From assembly GCA_013423325.1 (NCBI GenBank), contig BLJB01000089.1, positions 187,788-251,787 of the forward strand: a stretch of DNA of 64,000 bases, read 5' to 3'. How positions within the stretch are numbered: the stretch's first letter is position 1; every line of letters begins with the position of its first letter. This document shows, in pieces, positions 34,968 through 46,674 of the stretch. The notes under the pieces are model-generated. The model searched no databases. It was not told the DNA's origin and was given only the letters and a program-made list of their open reading frames with translations. A program made the position numbers and the translations under genes. Source of the DNA: Usnea hakonensis. Lineage: Eukaryota; Ascomycota; Lecanoromycetes; Lecanorales; Parmeliaceae.

Positions 34968-37495
34968 ATGTCTTCGTCACCAGCTTTCGATCTCCTATAC
35001 GGCTCCCAAAACATTTACAAGGCCGAAATTGCGACTGTCCTATTCCATTTGGCGGAAGAAGCGAGAATCAGTGAGTGCACAAAGGCAACCAGCTTGCAAA
35101 ACATTGACGTCTATTCCAGATAGGGTAGCATCACCCATACGAGTAATAGCGACTGATACACGGGACGAGAATGCATACCTCGTCGCAACCAACGATATCG
35201 TCCCCTTCGCTAAACGTGTGATCGCGGCTACGAAAAGGCGTACCCCGACCGTCGTTCTAAGCACCCTGAATAGAATAATCAGATCCCGTAAACGTTGCAA
35301 CGTCTGGTACCGAGGACAACCCATCAATGATGCCTCCTTGGATTCAAGCAACAGGAGACATCAACAGTTCGATAGGGTTCTTGACGAGCTCTTCAATGTC
35401 TTGGCTAAAAATCACATCCACGGAAGGGAAGATGGTTCTCTAAGGCAACTGGAGACTATCATGGCGAATTACGATTTCAACCTCGAAGGACAAAGTGCTT
35501 CCAAAATCATTGAACTCGAGGACTGGAATTTGACCTGGCATCAGCTTGGTCAAGATGTCTTCGGAAGGTACCAAAGCCCGAAAAGTAAGCCAGTACCAGA
35601 TAACAAGTCTCCAAGTGGAAGAACGCTAAGCCACCAGCAGACTACCAGGTTGAAGAATCCACTGATGACATACGCTTCGCATTATTCAACTTATTCAAGG
35701 ACCTACATCAAATTCGTCAACATGTTTATTGGTTACTAAAAAGATCAATCCGTCGGATAGGTGGTAGAGGCAACGTTGGTCTCGTGCTGATCGGCGCTGT
35801 CATCAACTCGGCTATTGGTATCGTGCAAAGTATCGAGACCAAGTTCTTGAGATCGCTTCCACAGCCTCGTTTCACCAGCTGGGAGGACGTAATGAATATC
35901 ATTGCGTCTCCTCCCCACTTTCAGGCTATGTCGATGGGTTTGTCCGAAGGTCCCGAGCTCGAATTTCTGTATAGTATCTACGGCCTTCCTTTCCAACAAC
36001 TCCAACAGTTCCGTGACTTCCTGAAGGCAAAAACTTTCCCTCGCTACGTTGTTGACCATGTCGATTTTGAGGATCCCAAGCCTAGTTACCTGGGTTCAGG
36101 ACATCGCCAAATGGATATACTCAACGAGTACTTCCAAGAAGTAACATTGCTTGGTGGAAGAGAAACTCTAGCCTCCAAAGATGAGTTGACACGTGGTATA
36201 ATCGACATCTATGAGAGCGCGAGAGGCAGCTTGGAGAATAAAGCTGATACTATCCATTTGTGGATAGTATTTGGTCTACAATTATTTCTTGATACTCAAG
36301 AACGGCTAGGTAGGTGTCTATGCTTCACTTTACTCTTGCCGTGCTTACTACTAAGGCAGGGCCAACCTTGGGACTAACTCTCCAGGAATCCACAGAAACC
36401 GCTGATATCTATGGCTTTAGCCACGAGCCTCATGTACAGTGTTTCCAAGACATAGAAACGGTGACCTTCCCAGGAACAAGCTGGATAGATCGAGACCAAT
36501 TTATGGATCTACGAAGAGTAGGAAAAGTTACGATAAACAGAATACCTAGTCCCTTCCTCCCACAGATTCCTGTTGTGTGCGGGAATTTGCAGTGCGGGAT
36601 TTTCGCCGAGTCACAGAACCACGAGATCACAAAGTTCAAAAGATCACCATTGGGGACGGCGGCGGCATGTTTATACAACGCCGTGAGAAACGAAGGCTAC
36701 CTGGACCTAGAATGGCGAGATCTGGAGCTCCTTATCAAAAATTACGATTCAGCGGAAGTTTTTGAGGGACAACCCCCAAAGAACGCAAAAGAGTATTATA
36801 ACCACTTTGCTATGAGCATTGATTCCTATTATGTCAAAAGGTTCGGGAAGAGGCGCGAATCGCAGGTTTCTGAAATAGTGAATACCTTTGAGAAGCTCTT
36901 ATGTCAGACAGATCCCTCCAAGACAGAGATGAGCATTGATCTTGTCGAAGAATTTCTCCACCAGACAGCGCACCTTCAAAGCAAGGGGCAAGTTCAAGGC
37001 ATGAGAAAAACGACTTCAGACGTTCTTCGCGACCAGTGGAACAAGAATCGCACGCTACATCCTATTGAAATACTCACACTTCTGGAAGAATGCTTGACCA
37101 AAAATGAGCCCATGCTTGACTTCAACCACTACGCCTTTTACAAGTCTTGTTTTCTCTTGCTGAGGCTTCTTGAGGCGGAACTCCATGACGAGCTCAAAAT
37201 TTTCATGTCAGCGTTGCCCTTCTCATTCAATGATGATTTGGATGAGGATTTCAGTTGGCTGTCGGCTATGGTACTCCTCGACTTCCAATTTGACCTAGTG
37301 GATGGACCACCGCGAGAAAAGATGCTCGTCAGAGTTGCAGGTGTATTCAGAAAGTTTTTAGCAAGGTTTGCTGCCGACCCGAACGGAAAGATCATTGACG
37401 CTTCAGATAAGGATCGTGTCCTGAACGGTGTGTGCATTCACTGGGGCTCATGCAAGTGGCTAAGCACCAGACACTCCGGGTTGATATTTCAATAA
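34968..37495 (+). CDS. DUF6604-domain protein (about 790 aa)
   Basis: Exons 34968-35070, 35120-35584, 35641-36309 and 36360-37495, introns of 49, 56 and 50 nt, all in frame. The N-terminal ~300 residues resemble the fungal DUF6604 domain: an initial YKAE..TVLFHLAEEAR helix, then YLVATNDIVPFAKRVI, a TLNRIIRSRKRCNVWYRG block, and a final FALFNLFKDLHQIRQ segment. The rest is helical, with a hydrophobic AVINSAIGIVQS segment and no recognised catalytic motif. DUF6604 proteins have no assigned function. The last exon may be wrong: a GTGTGT donor near 37426 could splice onward to add about 45 residues ending near 37672. Confidence 0.65.
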
Positions 37496-39656
37496 TCTCA
37501 AACTCTGGCACTAGGTAGACGGGATCCAAGCTAGGATGGCTGTGGAACGTCTACCGCCATCTTTGGAGGCTCTAGCACCAGGGATTGAGAGCTTTAACGA
37601 CACCGTCTCCGTCACACAGCTACCGAATAGCTATTCCATAGCGTGTTTGTGGTATTTGTCTATTACGAAATGATCCCTAGGTCGGCTCTGCAAGGAATTG
37701 TCAATCTAGTGCGTCGAAAGTACAATCTGGGACAAAGGGTATTGGATGGTTTTCACAAGTTAATGGGCGTTTGTCTTCTCTAATTTATGTTCTCTTTATA
37801 TTTCATAGGCCTGTTGCATCTGTCTCTCACGCACGAGGCTCCCAACGGTCTAACCGTTGGCTCACGAGGTTTGAATTGGCCCAGGATAAGGCTTGACAGA
37901 CGGTTTATGGTCTGTCCAAATGCTAAACCGTCCAATTGCTGGTCTAGGCCAAAAAACCCAATACAGTCGTAGCTTCTTTCCCTATGGTGTCACGGGTATT
38001 AAGAATCTATGAAAAGTCGGAGTCTTGATCGCTTAGTGCCATAAGAATTATCATGATAAACAACATGGTGTATGTAATCATGAGGGAATGGATTTATTTC
38101 AACGGTACTACCAAAAAATAAGCCTATTGTACTCGGAGATTCGTAGTAACAGTAGCATAACAATCACCACCAATCGGAACACAGAACTCTTCGTGGGGCA
38201 GTCCAGCCACACGGACCATTCCATGTACTGTTGACCGGTACGAACCGGTTCAGGGACTGCCAGACTAGACTAGTCCACACTTAAAGTCTACGGTTCCTTG
38301 TTAAACCATTTGGGGCCTTGCTCACTTACGGTCCCCATATTTTGACCCTCCGCTTAGCATCGTCTTTCTTCTCGCCGTAGCATGCAAAAACCGGGCATCT
38401 CCCACCACCGTTGCTTCTACGCAGTCTCTGTATAGTAATTGAAACAAAGTCTAGAGCTAACCCCCGGCTGCCATGGTCAAAAAAGCATAGGGACTCCCAA
38501 CCATCTCAAAGTCGTTCGCATAATCTACAACGAAGCCTCCCCCATCTACCTGAAAACCTTTTTACTCATCAGAGTTGATCCTAAGAATACCGACAATGAC
38601 GATTTAAAAAGCAAGCTCGGATAAATACTCTACATGGGGTTACACCTACGCTGTGGTCCGTACACATTCGGTCAGCACCGTCATCCTCTGGTCGGCATCT
38701 CGAGTAAAGGTTTAGATACACTACTCAGAGTTTAGTGTGGAACAGAAACTACAAGAACTGCCCATGTCCGGATAAGAACATGCAGCTTCCTTGTGCCAAG
38801 CATCGAAAAGAGGTCCATTCACGACGATCGATCCAATGTCAGGGCATACAGAGAGGCTTTCGCCTTCAGAATGGAGCTAAGCCCCAAAGGGCTAGACCAG
38901 TCTAGGTTTGCAGAGTATCTTGACACGGACGCTAGCTTCTATTGCAAAGGCGCATATGTATACGGGTCGCAGAGGTTTTGAAAGGAAATACTGTGAGGGT
39001 TCTTGAATGGGACCGACCAAAGGCATGCAGAGGGGTAGTGCAGGCCCCTACGATCAACACCAGATGCGCGACGAATGATGCAACACAGGCATTTTCGGGA
39101 AGGGGCGCCTGCCTTGCAAGCACGGCTTACTATTGATTAAGGAGGGATAAAGTCAATGGGGGGGAAGACAATAATCCTGGCAAACTTTGCGGGGCGTTGG
39201 CCTCAACTGATGTGACCGCATTTCCTAGCAGACCTCCAGTACCAGACAAGTTACGTTCTTTTTACACATCTACCTCCGCTTGCTGTATAGAAAAATAACA
39301 AACCGAATCGTCGATTGCCTCATCTTCAGCATCAGGTGTCTTCACACAAAGCCAGCCTTTCCTCGCCAAGTATTTCCTGCTCTTAATCTGAGTGTAGTAG
39401 GGGCAAAGTGCGCGACAATCACCACCGCCATCAATCAATGACTCCTGGATACACCAGCAGTATCGATCTCATTTCCAATCCGCAATAAACAGAGCGGAGA
39501 CGATTTAATTTTTAACAAGAAGAAGAAGAAGAAGCACCGCATACGAAGACGAGTACAGAGAATTCCGCTAATACAAACCTATCCAGACCAGCTAGATGCA
39601 ATCGTTTATGGAAATTCCATAAAAAACAAAAAACTCACCTTCCGACCCACCTTTCT
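37496..39656. other. Gene-poor stretch
   Basis: No supported gene. A short aag-repeat microsatellite lies near 39519-39535 (about six units). Short inverted motifs occur near 37845-37860 and 38245-38275, but no full element could be delimited. Confidence 0.4.
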
Positions 39657-40568
39657 CTACCCCCAAAACTCACCCACCGTCCAAACGTACCGATCCTCAC
39701 AATCCCACAACCCCACCAAATCCCTCGCGGCCCTCAGATCCTCCATCGTCACACCCGTCCCCTCCCGCATATTTGTAAGCACCAACGCCGCCTCCGCAAC
39801 CGTCAATGTCCTCCTATCTTCCTCCCCCTCCTTAACCATCGACTCCCTCCCGCCCTCAACCCCCGCTCCCCCGTGGCGAAACCCTACCGTCCACGGGAAC
39901 TCTTCACCCGAATCGCTCCCCACCAAGGCTTCCAACTCGTCCACATCCTCCACATCCTCCATCGTCACACTGGTACCCATCTGCTCGTTCGTAAACGCGA
40001 GCGCCGCTTCCGCAACCGACATCTCCCTCACCGTGCCAGGGAGCATATAGCTTAGAAAAGGCGCGGGTTGGACGACGCCCGAGCGCTTTTTCGAATTACC
40101 TTTTCTTTTCCCTGCGACGGGGCCTCGTTTTTTCACGATTTTATCCCTTTTAGTAGGGACTGGTGCACTGGGAGGAGGGCGGACACGTCTAGGTCTGGCG
40201 GCAAGGACGTTGTCCGGGTGTATGCCTCTTACCTTACCTATGGTAGCGTCTTCAATGGCTTTTTGATCCTCATCCGAATCTGGCTCGGACTCTGATGCTG
40301 GAGGGGGAGGGGGAAGAGGAATGAGAACCATAGGTCGACTACCACGTACGTCGGAGGCAGGGTTCATGTCGATGATCGCTTGCCGTGCTCTTAGTGCTGC
40401 TTGCTCGGTGTTCAAGATGGCTCTGTGGAGGAGCACGTCGGTGTCTGGGTCTGGGAGGCCTTGGAGATTGTCCCGTTCGACAAGGTCCCTGGCGTTTGGC
40501 CTGCGTTTGATGCCTATGACTTGTTTTGGGGCCACTCGCGGCAGCTTCTTGTTCTGTTCAGATGTCAT
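39657..40568 (-). CDS. Unrecognised 303-aa protein with two ~46-residue repeats
   Basis: Single uninterrupted frame, ATG at 40568. The N-terminal half is basic and Pro-rich: a PLPPPPP run at 84-90, acidic SESEPDSDED, then a basic KRKGNSKKR patch near 154-162 that could be a nuclear localisation signal. The C-terminal half holds two copies of one module. Repeat 1 (residues ~183-229) has SVAEAALAFTNE, SVTMEDV and a WTVG end. Repeat 2 (~255-299) has TVAEAALVLTN, GVTMEDL and a WTVG end. Each may be a small helical domain. No known family is recognised. Confidence 0.6.
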   Translation of the reverse strand: MTSEQNKKLPRVAPKQVIGIKRRPNARDLVERDNLQGLPDPDTDVLLHRAILNTEQAALRARQAIIDMNPASDVRGSRPMVLIPLPPPPPASESEPDSDEDQKAIEDATIGKVRGIHPDNVLAARPRRVRPPPSAPVPTKRDKIVKKRGPVAGKRKGNSKKRSGVVQPAPFLSYMLPGTVREMSVAEAALAFTNEQMGTSVTMEDVEDVDELEALVGSDSGEEFPWTVGFRHGGAGVEGGRESMVKEGEEDRRTLTVAEAALVLTNMREGTGVTMEDLRAARDLVGLWDCEDRYVWTVGEFWG

Positions 40569-41570
40569 TGTGCTTGTGCTTTCGAATATTGGGGATACTG
40601 GGGAAATGGGGGGTGTTGGAGATATTGGGCAGTGTATACTGTGTGCTATGTCGGAGAAGAGGAAGTGATTCGATGCGTCTGTATGCTCTTGGGGTAGATA
40701 GCAGGGGCTAACGAGGAAGACGAATGGTCATTGAGACGAATGGTCGATGGGTGAAAGGACACGAGTACCGAATAATGAATGCTTGTTCTGTGTGAAGAAA
40801 AAGCTTTTCATTCTTGAAAGGCCTCTTTCAGAGAGAGTTGAAGAATAGAAAGGGCATCAACAACGAACAAAGACACGAAAGCTTCCAACAACGCCAAATT
40901 TAGGACAGCGCACATGATCCTTACATTGCAAAGGACAATACGCTAAGCTGCGTTGTTTCGAGGATAGGGATTTTGTTCAAAGTAAGGCCAATCACAAACC
41001 CTGAGGCCCAAATGGCGATGACGGGAGCATTTTCGAAGGATGGAATATTTACCACACTCTGATGAGGAAGCGATGGAGGGACAATGAGTTTCCTTTTCTT
41101 CGAGCCCAATAGCGCTTTGACATCCTGCATGTAGAGTACAATTCAAGAAAAAGGAAGAGCAAAGGTCGAGTCCGTAGAAAGCACTCCAATTACTGCCAGG
41201 TGTCCTTTCATTCTTCTTTATCGGCGTACATTTGATTTGAATACCAAACAAGACTACAAAGAAACTTATCGATCCACAATTACGCTGTGCCATGCCGATG
41301 TAGAGCACGGAGGAGAAACCTCACTTCCCTTTGGATAGTGTTGAGACGGCACGCTTCATTCCAGGTACGATGAGCAAATATGAATGCGCATACCTCGTAG
41401 TGGAACAAGAGTCCAATATACAGTAAATCGTACCTTGAGAGTCGCCGGATTTGGAAAGTCGCGAGCTGCGTGGTCAATTGACAAGAAAGCCAGTTGTTGC
41501 AATGATTCCTCGCATTCATCAGGGATCAGGAAATCCGAGAGGACTTTTCCATGACCCCACGATCAGTAAA
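40569..41570. other. Intergenic, nothing recognised
   Basis: Between two minus-strand genes. No repeat, RNA gene or supported frame. Confidence 0.4.
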
Positions 41571-43409
41571 TCATACTTTGTTCTCGTTACCTTCAGGGCC
41601 AGATTCTAATCTGCGTCCCTTGTATTTAAGCGCCTGAGGCCCTTGATAACCTTTTCTTCCTTTAAACATCCAGAGAAACGAGACGACGATGGTCAATCCT
41701 CCTAAAATCACACACGAGTAGTTCATGTTGCTCGCCTCCACCGGAAGCGCGTATGGGAAGCAGAATATAACGATAAACACAGCGATGTAAGAGCACGAAA
41801 TGCCATGAATTGCGTAGCCGAGAAACCCTTTCATCCAAAATGGACCTGGCTTGACATTCGATCTTCGAGATAGGAGGTGAGGCATGATAGCGGCAATGTA
41901 CGAACTTGAGGATAGTAGCACGAAGGAGCCCACGAAAGCGTTGAAAGCTGTCGTGGAACCAACGTATATGCAGCCCAATATTGTACATATGCAGCCGCAG
42001 ACCAGAGTTGCGTTGAATGGGTTTTTCCAACGAGGATCAACGCGGCCTAAAAATCTCCCAAAGGGGGTAGCGTTGTCTCGAGCCAGTGCCCATAGGGTGC
42101 GTCCAGCTGTGATGTAGACGTCAATGCAGGTGCAAAGTATGGGTAAAAAGATTGCGAGCAACAAACCGACTGTGCCGGCCCGGGAATTCGTCGCTTGCCG
42201 GTATATCTCAGCAAGTGGAAAAGTCGAGGAGATCGAGAGCACTCTGCTTAGGTCATTGATTGCGAAGAAAATGGCGACCATATAGCACAGAGCTGTGGAA
42301 AAACCAATCATCATTTGCGCAGCCATGGCCTTGGGGATGTTGATCTCTGGCCTTGGAATTTCTTCTGCCAGATGGGACACGCAGTCTGGCGTTCCTATTG
42401 CGTAAGCTCCGTTAAGCATGCCCATCAAAAACACAAAGCCATTGGACGAATATCCTATATCTGCAGACCAGTCCTTGAAAACAAATGCAGGCGATGCATG
42501 TGGAGACCTTCCACCGGTACCAGGCATAGCTGCACAGACCACGATGGTGATACATACGCCGCCAAGGATGAAGAACAAGCCAATGTTGTTGAGGGCAGGA
42601 AGGGCACGATTGGCAAAGAGAACAATGCAGCAGCAGCACCATGTGACGATGAGATAGCTAACGAAGACGTGCCAAGACTGGGAAGTTTATTCAGCGATAA
42701 AACGGGGTACGTGATCGTACATTCGTACCTTGGCTTGAAATTCGGGATGATAAGTGGCATACATCTGGACCGTTTGGTTTCCTTGAGAGATTTAGCATTT
42801 CCAGCATGATTGGGCTGTCCTCGACTCACCAATAATGGCAGAGGTTGAGGCAGCGGCGAATATCCTTCAATCTTGTCAACTCCAATCCTATGGCTTTTAT
42901 GTATGCCTTACCATGCAAAGAAGTTCCAGAATCCAGCATAAAAGCCGCAGACCCGGCCATATCTACCGGCCGTCACTGAAGCCCAGTGGTAAACTCCTCC
43001 TGACGACGGGATGGCTGACGCAAGCTCGGCGAGCGATGCGGCTATCAGAAAATAGAAGATCGAGACGGTGATGCTGGGTTGACCAATCAGCGTGGTCTCA
43101 GGTGAACACAGGGTGGGTCGGACAATTCGTATATGACACCAGGCGGTCCTCCATTCGAGATTGCTACAGCCTGGTAGCAGATTAACGTCCAAGGTAGGCT
43201 TTCATTTCATGAGAAAGACCAACAATGCTTCCACCCAAGGCAGCCCAGCAATTGCCATTGACGATGCCGACGGCACTGATGCTCAGTAGACTAAAGTTCC
43301 TATCTAGCTCCTGCTTGTGACCTCCGGCATTGACAATTTCAGCCGCAGAACCCAAGCTCTCGTCTAGATCATATTCTGGCCCGGCTTTGTCTGTCTCGGT
43401 AGCTTCCAT
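41571..43409 (-). CDS. APC-superfamily amino acid/choline permease
   Basis: Plasma-membrane amino acid, GABA or choline importer of the fungal amino acid-choline transporter type. Exons 43409-43220, 43163-43124, 43073-42912, 42864-42830, 42781-42729 and 42677-41571 give 528 aa with every junction in frame. Visible family blocks are NFSLLSISAVGI and WAALGGSIV in TM1, NGGPPGVIYE, then SAIPSSGGVYHW and GFYAGFWNFFAW, a long CCCCIVLFANRALPA helix, HLAEEIPRPEINIP, and PFGRFLGRVDPRWKNP. About 11-12 hydrophobic helices are present. The two small exons (40 and 35 nt) are needed to keep the conserved TM2-TM3 sequence. Divergent from the SDR-deacetylase fusion gene. Confidence 0.93.
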
Positions 43410-44087
43410 GGAGAGGGTTGGGCAGATCTGACAGTCGAGCGATTAAAGGCATGCTCGGCATTGTAGGGAAGGCCATGTTATATGAGGTAGAACGAAGGGA
43501 GGATAACAAGACAAGCTCTAAGTGGACGATGGGATGTGGGGTCGATCCTTCTTTATCGCTGCATTGCTTCATGTGAGCCATAAACGCGTTAACTACATGT
43601 GGCTAGCTTAGCCAAGATTGTTCTTGTGCCAGCCTTACCAACTCGAAGGTATAGGCGCCACAGGCAGAGTCCATAGACGCACAGCTGGGATGAAGAAGGC
43701 TTCCATCGAAGCTCCAATTCAGCTGAGCACCATCAAACACTACTTTATACGCGTCTTTGTCCTGAAATCAGCGAGCTTATGTTCGCGGCTTACTTTGGGA
43801 GGCCAAGGCTGGTTGAGAAGTCGCTGAATTGCACTTGCCCGGTGAGGAAGGTCTGACCATGGAAGACAAGGGATCGGGCACCAACCTTAGACCTGCCGTC
43901 TATTAGTTGGAGGGGCAGGGCGGGGGCACGAAAAAGTCAATTAATTGCTGCAGTGACAATGCTAATCACCCCGGCCGAGCTGATACCCGTACTAATCATA
44001 CCCCCCCTCCGTTCCCGTCTATCTGCCGGCTTTCGGTATTGAGCTGGGTCAACTTATGGTCTCAAGCAGCCTCTGATTACCGGCATC
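43410..44087. promoter_or_regulatory. Divergent promoter, permease and SDR-deacetylase fusion
   Basis: 678 bp shared by two divergently transcribed genes. Several GATA/TATC cores are seen (for example near 43980 and 44018), which would suit nitrogen control by GATA factors, but such short motifs are common by chance. Confidence 0.35.
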
Positions 44088-46180
44088 ATGTCAGAAATAC
44101 CATCCTTCCTTGCACTCGAAGGACTACATGTCTTTGTTACCGGAGCTGCCGGAGGAATTGGGAGCCAAGCGGTAAAGGAGTTTTTATGTGAGTACGAATC
44201 GACGCCATCCACTTGAGGTATCTAGGCACTGATTCCTTTGAAATCTCAGCTCAAGGCTGCAAGGTCACAGCTCACGACCGTAAACGTATCAGTCGCCCTC
44301 CTTCGATCACAGACCGTACTCTACATATAGTCCAAGGGGACATTTCGAATGAGGATTCAATCAAGACATGCATGAAAAGTGCCCGTGACCACCATGGCCC
44401 GATAAATGTATTGATAGCAAATGCTGGAATCACGGATGAAAGCCACGAATATCCAATTTGGGAGACACCTTTGGAGATATGGCAAGAGGTGTACAATGTC
44501 AATGTCCAAGGCACCTTTCTCACCATCAAACACTTCCTGCAATCGGCCGCTATATGCCAAAAAGAAGCTGGTCAGGAGCTGGAAAATCTTGCAATCGTGG
44601 TGACTGGTAGCGAGTGCGGAAAATTCGGTCAAGCCGGACATTCGGAGTATGCCTCGGGCAAGGCGGGCCTGCAGTATGGCCTTGTGCGCGGAGTCAAGAA
44701 TGAAATTGTACGGCTGAACGGAAAAGCAAGGATAAACGCCGTTGCTCCTGGCTGGGTTGATACGCCACTGATAAAAGGACGACTTGACGATCCGAAGGAG
44801 ATGTGGGCAGAGGCACAAGCTACGTAAGATGGCGTCGCGACTTGCCCATCCGATGAAGTAGCTCAAGCTTTACAACAGTGTACCCCTTCGGAAGATTGCC
44901 AATCCGGCAGACGTCGCGTGCGCAATCGCTTTCCTCGCCTCACATCGCGCGGCGGGACACATCTCCGGCGAGTGTATCAGTGTGGACGGGGGAATGGAGG
45001 GAAGGTTGATCTGGAAGCAGCCTGAGGTGTCAGGCGTCGGAACGCACCCCGCGTTGACATCGAAAACAGCAAGCTCGCCATCACTGAGGCAAGTGGAACA
45101 GGGCTCATCAGCGCCACCGCTAGGAGTTCGAAAGAGAAAAGTGCAAGTAGCACTTTCCGTGGACTTTGATGCTATATCAGGTCTTCTGGGCACCGGCAAG
45201 GATGAAGCCAACAACAAAGCGGACTATTCACAAGGGTTCTTTGCAGGCAACGTCGGAGTGACTCGCTTGCTAAAACTGTTCAAGAAGCATGACATTGCTG
45301 ACAAGGTGACTTGGTTCCTCCCGGGCCACTCCATGGAAACATTTCCCGAGGCTACCGAAGCCATTAAAAATTCTGGTTGCGAGATTGCTTTGCATGGGTA
45401 TTCGCACGAGGTAAGCTAATATGATGGGCCTCGGGATACGCGCTAATAAGCACCCAGGGCGCGTATCAATTGACAGAGCAGCAGGAGAAAGATGTGCTCG
45501 AGAAGTGTATAGAATTAGCTGCAAAGCTGACAGGGAAGAAACCTATCGGTTACCGAGCTCCATTGTATCAGATACGTGAAACAACGATAAAGCTGCTCGT
45601 AGAGCACGGGTTCTCTTACGGTAGGTCAACTAGAACTACTTCCACCAGAACCATTTACCCTGCTTTACCTGTCAATTGATCATTCCTCGAAACAGACACC
45701 TCTCTCTGCGCTCACGACTCCCAACCTTATCTTGCCCCCCTCGATACTCCCATCCAACCTCCCGACTTCTCCAAACCCGCGGCAACCTGGATGCATCCCA
45801 ACCCCAACCCATCCTCCGCCGCTACCGCTACCGCCACCTCTCTTGTAGAGATCCCGTGCAATTGGTATATGGAAGACATGACGCCACTCTCTTACTTTCC
45901 GCATGCTCCAAACTCCCACGGTTATGTTGACGTGCGACTCATCGAGCAGATGTGGAAGGATCGCTTTGAGTGGCTATGGGAGAATGGATCGGGGGAACAG
46001 GACGAAGGAGGAGATTTCGTATTTCCTTTAGTATTGCATCCGGATTGTAGTGGTATGGCGCACGTGATAGGTATGGTAGAGAGGACGGTCAAGTGGTTGA
46101 AGGAGAAGGAAGGGGTGGAGTTTTGGAAATACGAGGACATTGCGAGTGCGTGGAGGGCCAGTGCTGTAAAGACGCGATAG
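44088..46180 (+). CDS. Short-chain dehydrogenase fused to NodB/CE4 deacetylase-type domain
   Basis: Exons 44088-44187, 44250-44823, 44879-45410, 45458-45620 and 45696-46180 give 617 aa, all in frame. Residues 1-265 are an SDR oxidoreductase: TGAAGGIG (18-25) for NAD(P) binding, NAG (91-93), catalytic S154, Y167 and K171 (YASGK), and SGECISVDGG at the end. Exon 3 continues without a stop through a ~40-residue Ser-rich linker into a NodB domain. That domain has SVDFDA (D320, D322), the metal-binding HGYSHE (H397, H401), GYRAP (R435) and a late LVLHP. It resembles the HpPgdA/PuuE-like branch, which acts on amides such as allantoin or amino sugars, more than secreted chitin deacetylases, and it has no signal peptide. 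The fusion would couple a redox step to deacylation or hydrolysis. The substrate is unknown. Confidence 0.85.
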
Positions 46181-46674
46181 AGGTGCAGAGGGAGGCATTA
46201 CCGTTGCGAGAACAAAGTCGTGCCTACTGTAATTCTCTATCTCTATGGAATGCATTTCTCTTTCGCTGCATTCCAGCAAGCGGGCTCGGACGGCCTCTCC
46301 TGTCTACAGCCATTACTTGTTCAATCTATGTTTCTTCACGAGCGTATCATACTACAAGTGAGCTCGCGGCATCGGGAGTATAGGAACAACATCTCCTCGG
46401 CGTCCTGGCTCGTGTATTTCCTTTGTCATAGTCTTTGTATGCATGATTTTTGTCATTTTTGAGGTTAAAGGGATAGGCATGATCTAATTACTTTTTCGCT
46501 CAAAGAAAATTCGCAAGCTGTTGTCTGAAAGAGGTGACCTGGCCTTGGATATCGAGGAGAGATGTTTTCTCGTTCACATCCTCGTTATTGCCATCAACGC
46601 CATTATCATCATCGTCATCGTTTTTCGGTCAAAAATACTGCAAGACTTCCTCTCCTCCCTCAACCTTGTTGTAG
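46181..46674. other. Convergent 3' intergenic region
   Basis: Between the ends of the fusion gene and the multi-zinc-cluster gene. Nothing else recognised. Confidence 0.4.
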
